In this document: piece by piece, positions 1 through 9,116 of the stretch | Layout of the letters: each line of letters begins with the position of its first letter | Position numbering within the stretch: the first letter of the stretch is position 1 | NCBI GenBank assembly: GCA_015055835.1 | Contig: SVHJ01000001.1 | Location: forward strand, 1-64,000 | Origin: Clostridiales bacterium | Lineage (GTDB): Bacteria > Bacillota > Clostridia > Christensenellales > Borkfalkiaceae | Direction: 5' to 3' | DNA: 64,000 bases | Notes under the pieces: generated by a model | What the model was told of the DNA's origin: nothing | The model's database searches: none | The model's input: the letters and a program-made list of their open reading frames with translations, nothing else | Position numbers and translations under genes: made by a program

Positions 1-912
1 AGGTACTGAAGAAGAACCAGCAAATTGTGCGTCACTATGCATTCTACCCATTGTATCTGTCATACCATATGAAGCAGGACCTGCTGCCATATTGTCTGGG
101 TGAAGAGTTCTACCAGTACCACCACCTGATGCTACTGAGAAGTAACTTACGCCGTTTTCAACTGCCCATTTTTTGTAAGTACCAGCAACTGGGTGTTGGA
201 ATCTTGTAGGGTTTGTTGAGTTACCAGTGATTGATACACCAACGTTTTCAAGTTTCATAATAGCAACGCCTTCTGGAACTGAGTCAGAACCATAACATTT
301 AACGTTTGCTCTTGCGCCCTTAGAGAAAGGCTTTTCTTCTAAAACCTTAACTTCTTCAGTATAAGGGTCAAATTCAGTTTCAACGTAAGTAAAGCCGTTA
401 ATTCTACTAATGATATAAGCAGCGTCTTTACCTAAACCGTTTAAGATAACTCTTAAAGGCTTAACTCTAACCTTGTTAGCGTTTAGTGCAATTTTGATTG
501 CGCCCTCTGCTGCGGCAAAAGATTCGTGACCGGCTAAGAAACAGAAACATTCAGTTTCTTCAGATAAAAGCATTTTACCAAGGTTACCGTGACCTAAACC
601 TACCTTTCTGTTTTCAGCAACTGAACCTGGAATACAGAAAGATTGTAAACCGATACCGATATTTGCAGCGGCAGTTGCTGCTGATTTATCACCAGTCTTT
701 TCAGCAGCTCTTAAAGCGATTGCTGAACCAACTGTGTATGCCCATTTTGCGTTTTCAAAGCAAATTGGTTGAGTTTCTGCTGTGATGTTATAAGGTGAAA
801 TGCCGTATTTATCACAAATTTCTTTACATTCGTCAATTGATGAAATGCCGTATTCTTTTAAAGTGGCAAGAATTTTGGCTTCTCTTCTTTCATAACCTTC
901 AAATTGTGCCAT
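1..912 (-). CDS. GGGtGRT family protein (3' end beyond window)
   Basis: The 304 codons run to the window edge without a stop, so the C-terminus is cut off, probably by a few tens of residues. The signature GGGTGRT lies about 30 residues before the edge. It matches a clostridial family of unknown function that is regularly found beside a NifU-like scaffold, as here, where the partner ends 14 bp upstream. Two short cysteine-containing segments (CFCF and a later CYGS) are visible, but no known catalytic motif. The start ATG at 912 is preceded by a strong AGGAGGG ribosome site. The pairing suggests a role in Fe-S or sulfur metabolism; the reaction is unknown. Confidence 0.85.
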   Translation of the reverse strand, partial: MAQFEGYERREAKILATLKEYGISSIDECKEICDKYGISPYNITAETQPICFENAKWAYTVGSAIALRAAEKTGDKSAATAAANIGIGLQSFCIPGSVAENRKVGLGHGNLGKMLLSEETECFCFLAGHESFAAAEGAIKIALNANKVRVKPLRVILNGLGKDAAYIISRINGFTYVETEFDPYTEEVKVLEEKPFSKGARANVKCYGSDSVPEGVAIMKLENVGVSITGNSTNPTRFQHPVAGTYKKWAVENGVSYFSVASGGGTGRTLHPDNMAAGPASYGMTDTMGRMHSDAQFAGSSSVP

Positions 913-926
913 TTGTCATTCCCTCC

Positions 927-1628
927 TTATTCCTTACGTGGGTCAATATACTTAACAACGCCGTCTTCAGCCTTGAAACGACCGTAAGTACCCTTTGACT
1001 TTTCATATGCTTCGTTAGGTTCCATACCCTTCTTAATGAAGTCTGTCATCTTGCCAAGTGAAACGAATTCGTAACCGATAACTTCGTCATTTTCGTCAAG
1101 AGCCATTCTTGTACAATAACCTTCCGTCATTTCTAAATATCTAACGCCCTTTGCTTTAGTACCGTACATAGTACCAACCATTGAACGAGCGCCTTTACCT
1201 AAGTCTTCCATACCTGCGCCGATAACTAAACCGTCTTCAGAGAAAGCTGATTGTGAACGACCGTATACAATTTGTAAGAATAATTCTCTCATAGCCGTAT
1301 TGATAGCGTCACAAACTAAGTCGGTATTTAATGCTTCAAGTAAAGTTTTGCCTGGTAAAATTTCTGCTGCCATTGCTGCAGAGTGTGTCATACCTGAACA
1401 ACCGATTGTTTCTACTAACGCTTCTTCAATAATACCGTTTTTAACGTTTAATGAAAGTTTACAAGCACCTTGTTGTGGTGCGCACCAGCCTACGCCGTGT
1501 GTATATGCTGAAATATCGCTTATTTCTTTTGCTTTAACCCATTTGCCTTCTTCAGGAATAGGAGCAGGTCCGTGTTTTGGACCTTTAGCAACACAGCACA
1601 TTTCTTTAACTTCTGTTGAATACTGCAT
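927..1628 (-). CDS. NifU/IscU-like iron-sulfur cluster assembly scaffold protein
   Basis: This 233-residue protein resembles the IscU/NifU N-terminal fold in its core segment GWCAPQQGAC, followed by VETIGCSGMTHSAAMAAE and a later single cysteine in EGYCTRMA. These give the three spaced cysteines expected of a cluster scaffold. It is longer than IscU (about 130 residues) because of N- and C-terminal extensions, and it carries an N-terminal CC pair. It is first in a two-gene operon with the GGGtGRT protein. A GGAGG ribosome site precedes the ATG. Whether it builds clusters for general use or only for its partner cannot be told from the sequence. Confidence 0.85.
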   Translation of the reverse strand: MQYSTEVKEMCCVAKGPKHGPAPIPEEGKWVKAKEISDISAYTHGVGWCAPQQGACKLSLNVKNGIIEEALVETIGCSGMTHSAAMAAEILPGKTLLEALNTDLVCDAINTAMRELFLQIVYGRSQSAFSEDGLVIGAGMEDLGKGARSMVGTMYGTKAKGVRYLEMTEGYCTRMALDENDEVIGYEFVSLGKMTDFIKKGMEPNEAYEKSKGTYGRFKAEDGVVKYIDPRKE

Positions 1629-1668
1629 ATTAAATCCTCCAATGTAGTTTTATTTAATTTACTTTTTT

Positions 1669-1698
1669 ATTTTATCATACACGTCCTTTTTTTGACAA
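1669..1698 (-). promoter_or_regulatory. Candidate sigma-A promoter of the scaffold/GGGtGRT operon
   Basis: On the minus strand a TTGTCA box (1693-1698) is followed after 18 bp by TAAAAT (1669-1674), about 45 bp before the scaffold start. It lies immediately downstream of the glycosylase stop codon, so the pair is probably an independent transcription unit. Confidence 0.5.
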
Positions 1699-1704
1699 GC
1701 GTTT

Positions 1705-2535
1705 TTAACCCATTTTTTCTATGCTCCTTTTATAATAAAAAAGATATTGTTGATAGTATCCTGCTTTTTTATCAAAACGCTTGATATAATAGTCTGCTAT
1801 CTTTTTTCTATCAGTTAAACTGCCTTTTATATTTTCTTTATACACCTTTTCTATCCAAGTATCAACTGGAAAAGTATCCGTCTTATAAAAGCCAAAAAGA
1901 GCGATACAGTTAGCAACCTTTTCCCCTATACCTTTAAGGGAAATTAGTTTTGAAAGAAGTTCTTTGGTCGGTAAACTACCTAAAAATTCTAAATCAATTT
2001 CACCATTTAACAGTTTAACGGCGTTTTCCTTTATATATTCAGCACGATAGCCAAGACCTATAGATTTAAAAAAATCAACTTCTTGTTCTGCTAACCGTTC
2101 TATAGATGGAAAAGCATAATAAGTATACCCTAAAAATTCCTTTTTATCACCTAATAAAAAGCACAATTTTTCAATACTATTTTGTATTCTTTTTATATTG
2201 TTGTTTTGGGAGATTATAAAAGAAAAAAACATTTCTTCTTTTAACTGCCTTAATATTCTTACCCCACTACACTTAGATAAGGCTTTTGTTAAAACTTCAA
2301 TATTTTCCTTTTTTGCGCTTTCCACTATTTCTTTATAATCGGTATTTAAATCAAAAAAGTTATAAAAATATTCTTCCGTTTCACTTTCAATATAAAGGCT
2401 GTTTTCCTTTTCAAAAGCATAGCAAACCTTATCCCCTGAAAAGATTAAAAAACCATCTTTAAAAGGGGTAAAACGAAAAATTTGACCTGAATATAAAATA
2501 TCTGTTAAATTAAAATACTCTTTATTTATTACCAT
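1705..2535 (-). CDS. 8-oxoguanine DNA glycosylase (OGG1 type, HhH-GPD)
   Basis: This 276-residue bifunctional glycosylase/lyase should remove 8-oxoguanine in base excision repair. The N-terminal OGG domain has SGQIFRF near residue 16. It is followed by the HhH-GPD core: the ISQNNNIKRI helix near 108, then the hairpin LKGIGEKVANC with catalytic Lys206, and PVDTW with Asp225. The 19-residue Lys-Asp spacing equals that of human OGG1 (K249-D268). There is no C-terminal cysteine cluster, so it is not an EndoIII-type enzyme. The gene lies between the rpmA terminator and the scaffold promoter. The start ATG overlaps no neighbour. Confidence 0.88.
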   Translation of the reverse strand: MVINKEYFNLTDILYSGQIFRFTPFKDGFLIFSGDKVCYAFEKENSLYIESETEEYFYNFFDLNTDYKEIVESAKKENIEVLTKALSKCSGVRILRQLKEEMFFSFIISQNNNIKRIQNSIEKLCFLLGDKKEFLGYTYYAFPSIERLAEQEVDFFKSIGLGYRAEYIKENAVKLLNGEIDLEFLGSLPTKELLSKLISLKGIGEKVANCIALFGFYKTDTFPVDTWIEKVYKENIKGSLTDRKKIADYYIKRFDKKAGYYQQYLFYYKRSIEKMG

Positions 2536-2548
2536 TTTACATAGAAAA

Positions 2549-2573
2549 AAAGGACATAGTGATATGTCCTTTT
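2549..2573 (-). terminator. Intrinsic terminator after rplU-rpmA
   Basis: A perfect 8-bp stem AGGACATA/TATGTCCT with a GTGA loop is flanked by A and T runs. It sits just past the rpmA stop and before the glycosylase start, so it can separate the two units. Confidence 0.8.
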
Positions 2574-2582
2574 AATTTTAAC

Positions 2583-2861
2583 TTAGTTTTCTTTTGCGTA
2601 AACGCTAACTTTCTTGTCGCATTTACCTGATCTTTCAAACTTAACGATACCGTCGATTAAAGCAAATAAAGTGTCGTCAGTTCCTATACCTACGTTTGCA
2701 CCAGCGTGGAACTTAGTACCTCTTTGTCTTACTAAAATGTTACCTGCAAGAACACTTTGTCCGTCAACCTTCTTAGGGCCAAGTCTTTTTGCTTCACTAT
2801 CACGACCGTTCTTCGTGCTACCGCCACCTTTGTGGTGAGCAAATAATTTAATAAAAATCAT
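2583..2861 (-). CDS. rpmA: 50S ribosomal protein L27 with cleavable N-terminal extension
   Basis: This is bL27 of the large subunit, whose flexible N-terminus reaches the peptidyl-transferase centre. The 92-residue sequence begins [19 protein letters not shown]. The [15 protein letters not shown] part is the normal mature start, and the preceding MIFIKLF matches the Firmicutes extension that the Prp protease removes after a hydrophobic-Phe site. It follows rplU by 19 bp. The prp gene that usually lies between rplU and rpmA is missing here. Confidence 0.95.
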   Translation of the reverse strand: MIFIKLFAHHKGGGSTKNGRDSEAKRLGPKKVDGQSVLAGNILVRQRGTKFHAGANVGIGTDDTLFALIDGIVKFERSGKCDKKVSVYAKEN

Positions 2862-2880
2862 ATTTAGTGCCTCCCCTATA

Positions 2881-3192
2881 TTATTCTGCTGCAGAGATTT
2901 CTAAAATCTTAACTGCTGTGAAAGGTTGTCTGTGACCTTGCTTTTTCCTTTCGTTCTTCTTTGGTTTGTATTTGTAAACAACAATTTTCTTGTCTTTACC
3001 TTGTTCTAATACTTCACCAACTGCTTTGTAATTTTTTACTTCGTCAGCTACCATTACTTTACCAGCATCTTCTACTAATAAAACTTTAAGTTCTACTTTG
3101 TCACCAACGTTAGCGTCTAACTTTTCAAACTTAATTACAGAGCCAACTTCTGCTTTGTATTGCTTTGAACCATTTTCTACGATTGCGTACAT
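2881..3192 (-). CDS. rplU: 50S ribosomal protein L21
   Basis: This is bL21, a 103-residue large-subunit protein bound to 23S rRNA. The opening [13 protein letters not shown] and the basic segment [17 protein letters not shown] are diagnostic. It is the first gene of the rplU-rpmA operon, with a GGAGG ribosome site and a candidate autoregulatory leader RNA upstream. The length is normal for the family. Confidence 0.96.
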   Translation of the reverse strand: MYAIVENGSKQYKAEVGSVIKFEKLDANVGDKVELKVLLVEDAGKVMVADEVKNYKAVGEVLEQGKDKKIVVYKYKPKKNERKKQGHRQPFTAVKILEISAAE

Positions 3193-3290
3193 TTTTAATA
3201 CCTCCTCTATCCAGTCTCGCCATTTTTACGGGTGTGGATTACCAACTTTTTAAACCCTTCTCGTGCGGCTCATGGTGTATTTTAGCAAAA
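3193..3290 (-). ncRNA. Candidate L21 leader RNA (autoregulatory 5' UTR of rplU)
   Basis: The roughly 100 nt before rplU hold a GC-richer block, unlike the surrounding AT-rich spacer. On the minus strand it contains GAGCCGCACGAGAAGGG, then GGTAATCCACACCCG and GGCGAGACTGG before the ribosome site. Firmicutes rplU operons carry a conserved L21 leader with similar islands (established). I judged this by position and composition; no covariance search was run. Confidence 0.55.
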
Positions 3291-3373
3291 TAGTAAAGAA
3301 AAGTCAATTGTTTTAGCATACTTTTCTTTTTTTTGCTAAAACTATTTTTACAAGTTGTTTTAAGGAGATTTTT

Positions 3374-3811
3374 ATGGATAAAAGAACAGATAACGATATA
3401 TTAAACGACGTTTACCAAAACGCGCACATTGCCCTTCAAAGTATTTCTAACGTGCTTGAAACGGACGTTAAGGGAGAAATTAGGGAAGAATTAAAGGTTG
3501 AATACGACGGCTATGAAAAAGTTATGAAAGAAATCGAAGGTTATATGAAGGAAAAAAATTTAGAACCTAAAGACATTAACACAATGAAAAAGGCTATGCT
3601 TAAAGGGTCTATAAAAATGAAAACCTTTATTAACGACGAACCGGAAAAAATTGCCGATATGATGGTTAAAGGCACGGTTATGGGCATAACTGAACTTATG
3701 GCAATTAAAAATGATAAATCGTTAAACTTAAACGACGACACTTATCAATTCGTAAACGAACTTCTTTCTTTAGAAGAAAGATACGAAGAAAGGTTAAAAA
3801 AATATCTATAA
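3374..3811 (+). CDS. Putative ferritin-like four-helix-bundle protein, function unknown
   Basis: This 145-residue protein is almost entirely helical and highly charged, with no signal peptide or membrane segment. Four amphipathic helices can be drawn: about 5-30, 33-60, 65-100 and 118-145. The third contains MMVKGTVMGITELM. It resembles a widespread clostridial family of about 145 residues with an N-terminal DVYQNAHIAL-like helix and a C-terminal LLSLEERYEERLKKYL helix, probably ferritin-like. I cannot assign metal ligands with confidence. It is a single-gene plus-strand unit with an AGGAG ribosome site, ending in a strong terminator. Confidence 0.7.
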   Translation: MDKRTDNDILNDVYQNAHIALQSISNVLETDVKGEIREELKVEYDGYEKVMKEIEGYMKEKNLEPKDINTMKKAMLKGSIKMKTFINDEPEKIADMMVKGTVMGITELMAIKNDKSLNLNDDTYQFVNELLSLEERYEERLKKYL

Positions 3812-3815
3812 AAAA

Positions 3816-3846
3816 AGCACTGCTACTTATTTTGCAGTGCTTTTTA
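3816..3846 (+). terminator. Bidirectional intrinsic terminator
   Basis: The 8-bp stem AGCACTGC/GCAGTGCT is followed by a T run on the plus strand and preceded by an A run. It lies between two convergent genes and can serve both. Confidence 0.85.
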
Positions 3847-3853
3847 GTTTAAC

Positions 3854-4153
3854 TTAAAATTCTTCCTTTTCTATTTGATAGTCTAGGCTAATGCTTTTTT
3901 CCGTTACGGCGTGCATATGCTTTTTAACCACGTCAACGTGGTATCTATCTACTTGATATTCTTCTAAGTCCATAAAACTTTCAAAAAGCGTTTCTAAAAT
4001 TACGTCAAAACTTCTTGCCGTTTGTAGTTCATCAATATGAACCTTAATGTCCCTCAACCAAGGTGTGTGTTCTTTCATTGAAAGTAAAACTTCTTTTGCC
4101 TTTTCTTTACTTTCCCCTTCTTTTAACTTAAAACAAACTATATGCTTAACCAT
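3854..4153 (-). CDS. Dabb-domain (stress-responsive alpha/beta barrel) protein
   Basis: At 99 residues it matches the length of the Dabb family, small dimeric ferredoxin-like barrels of mostly unknown function. The opening MVKHIVCFKLKEG, the central hydrophobic strand FDVILETLFESFMDLEEY and the segment DRYHVDVVKKHMH are the usual family features. It begins 5 bp after the upstream zinc-ribbon gene stops, so the two are co-transcribed. No substrate can be inferred. Confidence 0.85.
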   Translation of the reverse strand: MVKHIVCFKLKEGESKEKAKEVLLSMKEHTPWLRDIKVHIDELQTARSFDVILETLFESFMDLEEYQVDRYHVDVVKKHMHAVTEKSISLDYQIEKEEF

Positions 4154-4158
4154 TTTTA

Positions 4159-4854
4159 TTACTCCTTATAAAGTAGTTTTCTACACGTTTCACATTCAAT
4201 AACGTCGCCCTTACCTAAATTGTTTAGGTCTATCATTGATAAGCTCATTGAACAAGCCGGGCAAGTTTCCCCTACAACCTTGTATACTATAGGGAAAGAT
4301 TTATCCTTTCTTTTTTGTTGATATTTTTCAAACAACACGCTATCGACCTTTTTACCAAGTTCTTCAAGTTCTTTCTTTAAAGCGTCAACTTCAGGTTGTT
4401 TGCTATCTCTTAATTCTTTGAACTTAGCAAAATTTTCAGTATATTGTGTTTGCGCTGCCTTAGTCTTTTTTCTAAGTGCTAAATATTCGTTAGAAATATC
4501 TTCCATTTCCTTCTTTAAGTTTGCCGTTTCCTTTTCTAAAGAGTTCATTTTAGAAAGTAATTCATCTAACTTTTTCTTTAAGTAAACGGCTTCTTCAGGC
4601 GTTTCAACCTCTTCAATCGCGCCCATAAATTCTTGTTGTTCTTCCTTTAATTTTTGACTGTTGTCGTTTAAGTTTTTGAACATAATACCAAGTTCTTCTG
4701 CACGCTTATCTAGTTTAGAAACCGATTCATCAACCGTTTCTAAAAAACGTCTTGCTACGACTGATTTTTTTCTTTCTTCACTGTTTGATAAAAATACTTC
4801 AATTTCCCTAAGCTTTGCGTCAACTTCTTGATACGCTACTAAATTTTTAACCAT
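4159..4854 (-). CDS. Coiled-coil protein with C-terminal C4 zinc ribbon (DUF164 type)
   Basis: The first 180 or so residues of this 231-residue protein form a long Lys/Glu-rich coiled coil. The last 40 hold a zinc ribbon with CPAC near residue 200 and CETC near 221. This is the layout of the DUF164/FlgZ-like family, proposed to bind nucleic acid or act as an adaptor. It commonly follows nif3 in Firmicutes, as here, 11 bp downstream. Its molecular role is not established. Confidence 0.85.
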   Translation of the reverse strand: MVKNLVAYQEVDAKLREIEVFLSNSEERKKSVVARRFLETVDESVSKLDKRAEELGIMFKNLNDNSQKLKEEQQEFMGAIEEVETPEEAVYLKKKLDELLSKMNSLEKETANLKKEMEDISNEYLALRKKTKAAQTQYTENFAKFKELRDSKQPEVDALKKELEELGKKVDSVLFEKYQQKRKDKSFPIVYKVVGETCPACSMSLSMIDLNNLGKGDVIECETCRKLLYKE

Positions 4855-4865
4855 TTTTGCTCTCC

Positions 4866-5630
4866 TTATTTATACCTTTTATCTTCAAAAAGAGTTGTTT
4901 TTATTTTTAATTCCTTTATTTTTTCATAAAACTTTTTAAATCCGTAAAATTCTGCTACGTAGTGTGGAATTATCATTACTGCCCTTTTCTCTTCCACCAT
5001 TTTCAATATTGCGTGGTGTGGTAGGTCGGAACTAACCACTAAATCGGCATCGCCTAAATAGTCTAAAACGTTACTTCCACCTGCGCCACAAAAAGAGGCT
5101 ACCTTTTTAATTTCTTTCGTCTTTTTGCCGTAAAAAATAATTTTGTTACTGCCAAATTCTTCTTTTACCATTTTAACGTACTTTTCTAAAGTAGTTTTTT
5201 CAATCTCAAACTCTCTACCATAGCCGTTAGTTTCCGTTACGTATTCTAAAATTTTCGTACTCTTTGCACCTAAACCTTTTGCTAAACTTTGGTCTATGCC
5301 ATCGTCTGCGATATCTAGATTTAAGTGAAGTGAGTAAACGTTTAAATTCTTTTTTACTGCAAGTAAAACTGCCTTATTTTCTTCAGTTAAACTTTTTAAC
5401 GGCGTGTAAATTGCAGGGTGATGCGTAATAATCGTATCACAACCCTCTTTAACGGCTTTCTTTATACTTTCTTCATTTAAATCAAGCGTAAAAAGTATTC
5501 CGTTAATATCTTCGTGCGTTTTAATTAAAAGTCCACTGTTGTCATAGCCACCCTTTTCAATAAACGCTTTGCTTAAAGAAAGTGGTGCTATTTTTTCTAT
5601 AACACAGTCTAAATATTTTGTAGTTATCAT
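4866..5630 (-). CDS. Nif3-like dinuclear metal centre protein (YqfO family)
   Basis: This 254-residue protein belongs to the Nif3/YqfO family, toroidal hexamers with a di-metal site. Metal-binding segments are visible: TIITHHPAIY near residue 66, LHLNLDIADDGID near 98, and a C-terminal DLPHHAIL followed by PHYVAEF with a conserved Glu. It is the short form without the PII-like insert. The start codon overlaps the trmK stop by 4 bp (ATGA), so translation is coupled. Annotation as GTP cyclohydrolase type 2 exists for the family, but the physiological substrate is uncertain. Confidence 0.88.
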   Translation of the reverse strand: MITTKYLDCVIEKIAPLSLSKAFIEKGGYDNSGLLIKTHEDINGILFTLDLNEESIKKAVKEGCDTIITHHPAIYTPLKSLTEENKAVLLAVKKNLNVYSLHLNLDIADDGIDQSLAKGLGAKSTKILEYVTETNGYGREFEIEKTTLEKYVKMVKEEFGSNKIIFYGKKTKEIKKVASFCGAGGSNVLDYLGDADLVVSSDLPHHAILKMVEEKRAVMIIPHYVAEFYGFKKFYEKIKELKIKTTLFEDKRYK

Positions 5631-6271
5631 AATAAACCTTTTAGTTGCATAACCTTGCCTAAAAACCTAAAATAATTTTCCGTTGATAGGTCTGGGTTTT
5701 GCAGTCTTTTAAGTACCTTATCTAGTTCAATTTGCGTTCTTTCCTTAAAAGCCTCCCCCTTTTCAATAAGGTTGGTTCTTCCAAACGCTATTTCGTTAGG
5801 GGTTAAACTATCTTCCCCTTTTATAGCAATTATAAGGTCGTAAAACTTTCTATCCTTAAAAACGTAGTCTTTTAATATTTTATACCCGTTTTCTACCAGA
5901 AAAACCCTTAAATTATCTACGTTTTTCATAGGTTGTAAAATTAACCTATTCGGTCTAAATTCTTCCTTTCTGTCAGTTAAAATTTTTATAATTTCCTTTC
6001 CACCCATACCGGCAATTAAGCACTCGTCAACGTCAAGGTCAACACCGTTTAACCCGTCGGTAAAATAAGATTTAACTTTGCCGACACTCATTTCTTCTTT
6101 AAGTAAATCTTCTGCCTTTTTAAGCGAATCTTTGCTTATGTCAGTTATAATAACGGTATCTGCTAAATTTTCTTTTACCACCATTTGGGCAATAATTCCG
6201 TGGTCACAACCTACGTCTGCAAACTTTTTTGCCTTTTCTATGTTGGAAAAAATTTCTTTTAATCTACTCAT
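5627..6271 (-). CDS. trmK: tRNA (adenine(22)-N1)-methyltransferase
   Basis: TrmK methylates A22 of tRNA using SAM. The Rossmann motif I is FADVGCDHGIIA (about residues 17-28), followed by the motif II acidic segment VIITDIS and the catalytic-region CLIAGMGGKEI near 84. The 214-residue length fits the family, and the C-terminal helices are coiled-coil-like. It starts exactly where rpoD stops and overlaps nif3. This rpoD-trmK-nif3 order is common in Firmicutes. Confidence 0.92.
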   Translation of the reverse strand: MSRLKEIFSNIEKAKKFADVGCDHGIIAQMVVKENLADTVIITDISKDSLKKAEDLLKEEMSVGKVKSYFTDGLNGVDLDVDECLIAGMGGKEIIKILTDRKEEFRPNRLILQPMKNVDNLRVFLVENGYKILKDYVFKDRKFYDLIIAIKGEDSLTPNEIAFGRTNLIEKGEAFKERTQIELDKVLKRLQNPDLSTENYFRFLGKVMQLKGLL

Positions 6272-7338
6272 TATACGTCAAGGAAATCTTTTAAACGCTT
6301 ACTTCTAGATGGATGTCTTAACTTTCTAAGCGCTTTTGCTTCAATTTGTCTTATTCTTTCTCTCGTAACGTTAAATTCTTTACCAACTTCTTCTAACGTT
6401 CTTGGTCTACTGTCGTCTAAACCATAACGAAGTCTAAGTACCTTTTCTTCCCTTGGCGTTAACGTGTCAAGTACACCTAAAAGTTGTTCTTTTAACATTT
6501 GGAAAGCAACCATATCGCTTGGCGCTGCCGTTTGTTCATCTTCAATAAAGTCGCCTAAGTGGCTATCTTCTTCTTCACCGATTGGCGTTTCAAGTGAAAC
6601 TGGGTCTTGCGCTATCTTTTGAATTTCTCTTACCCTTTCAGGTGTAGTATTCATTTCTTTTGCAATTTCATCTACGGTTGGTTCTCTTCCCTTTTCTTGA
6701 AGAAGTCTTCTAGAAACCCTGATTTGCTTATTGATTGTTTCAACCATATGAACTGGAATTCTTATAGTTCTTGCTTGGTCGGCAATGGCACGGGTAATTG
6801 CTTGACGAATCCACCAAGTTGCATAGGTACTAAACTTAAAACCTTTTTGGTAGTCGAACTTTTCAACGGCTTTCATTAACCCTAAGTTACCTTCTTGAAT
6901 AAGGTCTAAGAATAGCATTCCTCTACCCATATATCTTTTTGCGATAGAAACAACAAGTCTTAAGTTTGCTTCTGAAAGAAGTTTTTTCGCTCTTTCATCC
7001 CCTTCGCTCATCTTTTTTGCAAGTTCTTTTTCTTCATCAGTACTTAAAAGTTGAACTTTACCGATATCTTTTAAATACATCTTTACAGGGTCGTCCATAC
7101 TAACTTCTTTTAAAAGTTCATCGTATAAGTTCTTGTCCTTTTCAGTTTCACTTACGATTTGTATGCCAGCGTTGTCAAGTTCTTTATAAATTTCTTCAAG
7201 TTCCATTGCAGAAACTTCTATCTTGTCAATCTTGTCGTAAAGAGTTTCTTCCTTTATACTACCCTTACTTTTGTATTCGGTAATAATTTCTTTAGAAATC
7301 TTAGCGACCAACGCTTCGTTTATCTCTTCAATTGCCAT
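6271..7338 (-). CDS. rpoD: RNA polymerase housekeeping sigma factor (SigA)
   Basis: This 355-residue primary sigma factor directs transcription from -10/-35 promoters. Region 1.2 ([11 protein letters not shown]), region 2 ([15 protein letters not shown], then [20 protein letters not shown]), region 3 and region 4.2 ([30 protein letters not shown]) are all intact. The non-conserved region between 1.1 and 1.2 is short, as in Gram-positive SigA. It lies 16 bp downstream of dnaG, in the classic macromolecular-synthesis arrangement. The promoters proposed in this window follow the consensus expected of this factor. Confidence 0.97.
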   Translation of the reverse strand: MAIEEINEALVAKISKEIITEYKSKGSIKEETLYDKIDKIEVSAMELEEIYKELDNAGIQIVSETEKDKNLYDELLKEVSMDDPVKMYLKDIGKVQLLSTDEEKELAKKMSEGDERAKKLLSEANLRLVVSIAKRYMGRGMLFLDLIQEGNLGLMKAVEKFDYQKGFKFSTYATWWIRQAITRAIADQARTIRIPVHMVETINKQIRVSRRLLQEKGREPTVDEIAKEMNTTPERVREIQKIAQDPVSLETPIGEEEDSHLGDFIEDEQTAAPSDMVAFQMLKEQLLGVLDTLTPREEKVLRLRYGLDDSRPRTLEEVGKEFNVTRERIRQIEAKALRKLRHPSRSKRLKDFLDV

Positions 7339-7354
7339 TTCATTTCTCCTTTTG

Positions 7355-9115
7355 TTACTTGTTTTTATCTTTTAATTTAAGTTTAAGTTCTTCTGCAATT
7401 TTTTGACGTTTAACTAAGTCCGTTTCGCTTTCGAACATTTTTGTTAATCTTTTAATTTCGCTATCTCTTTGACGGCGTTTTAACGTCCTTATACAGTCGT
7501 AAAAATACCTTTCTTCATCAAAATTTTTCTTATCTTCTAGTTCAAACGATAAAATTTTTGAAAGTTCTTCTTTTAACGCTTGGTCATCAAAAACGTCGTA
7601 AAGTAGATTTGGTTTTACCTTTTCGCCCTTTTCTATTTCCTTTTCAAGATATTCTTTTATTTCTATGTGAAGTGGATTTTCAAAGGCTAAGTCTTTTAAA
7701 TCAAACTCTTTTAAAAATGGTTTTGAAAAAATAACTGATGAAAGTAAAAATCTTTCGGCTTCGTAATTTTTTTCTTTTAACTCTACCGTTTCCACCCTTT
7801 CTACTTTAGGTTTGCCGTTTTCTATACTTTCAAGTTCTCGCTTTAAAGATTCGTAAGTTATACCAGTTTTATCACGCAATCTTTTTAATAATTCTTCTTG
7901 CTCTGAATTAGACTGGCTTTCTTTTATTACTTTTAGTGCGCCTTGTATATACTTTCTCTTTCCTTCCGTTGAATTTATATCAAAAGTCTTTTCTAAAATA
8001 TCAAGTTTAAAGTCAATAAGTGGTTTTGCTTCATCAACTAGTTTTTGGTAACCTTCCCTGCCGTATTTATTAACTACGTCGTCAGGGTCAAGCCCATCAG
8101 GCAAAGCAACTACCTTTACTTCTAACCCCTCGTCTTTTAAGATTTCTAGCCCACGAATTGCCGCCTTTTGCCCAGCAAAGTCCCCGTCGTAACTTATATT
8201 AACGTTTGTCGTGTAGCGTTTTATCATTCTTGCTTGGTCTTTGGTTAAAGAAGTACCCATACTTGCAACGACGTTCCTAAACCCTTTCGATACAAGCGAT
8301 ATAGTATCCATATATCCTTCTACGATAATGATACTATTAATACCTTCTTCATTTTTTAATTTCTTAAGATTATTTATGTTGTAAAGGGTTTGGCTTTTGT
8401 TAAAAACCATTGTTTCTTTAGTGTTTTTATATTTTGCAAAGTCTGCTTTTTCAAGCAGTCTTCCCCCAAAGGCTATTACTTGGTTAAATTGATTTATTAT
8501 TGGAATTATAAGCCTACCACCAAGCGAATCGTAAAGCCTGCCGTTCTTTTCATCAACTGCGCCTGATAATAACATTTCCTTTTCGGTATAGCCTTTTTGT
8601 TTTAAATATTCAGGCAAAGAATTAAAGTCAAGTGATGCGCCTATCCCAAAAGAGGCAACCATATCACTATTTAACCCACGCTTAGCAATATATTCAATAT
8701 GCTTAGTAGCCTTTTCACTTTTTAAGTTTCTTACGTAAAATAAAGCCGTGTCTTTTAGAAGTGATAAAATTCTATTTTTCTTTTCCTTTTCTTCTGCCAT
8801 CTTTTGACTGTCGTAGTTGTCGCTAGGAAGTTCCATTTTAACCCTTTCAGCCAAAAATTTTATGGCGTCGTAAAAATCTAACGCCTCAACTTCCATTATG
8901 AAAGAGATTACGTCGCCACCCTTATGACAACCGAAACAATAATAAAATTGGTCGGTAGAATTTACGCAAAAAGAAGCCGTCTTTTCGTGATGAAAAGGGC
9001 ATCTTCCCCAAAAGCTGTTTCCTTTTTGTTCTAAATGAACGTATCTTGAAACAACTTCTACTAGGTCGTTTTTACTTTTTAGCGTATCTAAAAATCTTGC
9101 GTCGTATCCTCTCAT
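7355..9115 (-). CDS. dnaG: DNA primase
   Basis: DnaG makes RNA primers for replication. From the ATG at 9115 the zinc-binding CHC2 residues fall at C39, H42, C60 and C63, matching the known DnaG numbering, and a GGAAG site lies upstream. The Met 13 codons earlier lies inside the dgt tail and is disfavoured. The TOPRIM region has VEGYMDT and [12 protein letters not shown]. The C-terminal helicase-binding part is helical and Lys-rich. Length is about 586 residues. The start lies 1 bp after the dgt stop. Confidence 0.94.
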   Translation of the reverse strand: MRGYDARFLDTLKSKNDLVEVVSRYVHLEQKGNSFWGRCPFHHEKTASFCVNSTDQFYYCFGCHKGGDVISFIMEVEALDFYDAIKFLAERVKMELPSDNYDSQKMAEEKEKKNRILSLLKDTALFYVRNLKSEKATKHIEYIAKRGLNSDMVASFGIGASLDFNSLPEYLKQKGYTEKEMLLSGAVDEKNGRLYDSLGGRLIIPIINQFNQVIAFGGRLLEKADFAKYKNTKETMVFNKSQTLYNINNLKKLKNEEGINSIIIVEGYMDTISLVSKGFRNVVASMGTSLTKDQARMIKRYTTNVNISYDGDFAGQKAAIRGLEILKDEGLEVKVVALPDGLDPDDVVNKYGREGYQKLVDEAKPLIDFKLDILEKTFDINSTEGKRKYIQGALKVIKESQSNSEQEELLKRLRDKTGITYESLKRELESIENGKPKVERVETVELKEKNYEAERFLLSSVIFSKPFLKEFDLKDLAFENPLHIEIKEYLEKEIEKGEKVKPNLLYDVFDDQALKEELSKILSFELEDKKNFDEERYFYDCIRTLKRRQRDSEIKRLTKMFESETDLVKRQKIAEELKLKLKDKNK

Positions 9116-9116
9116 T

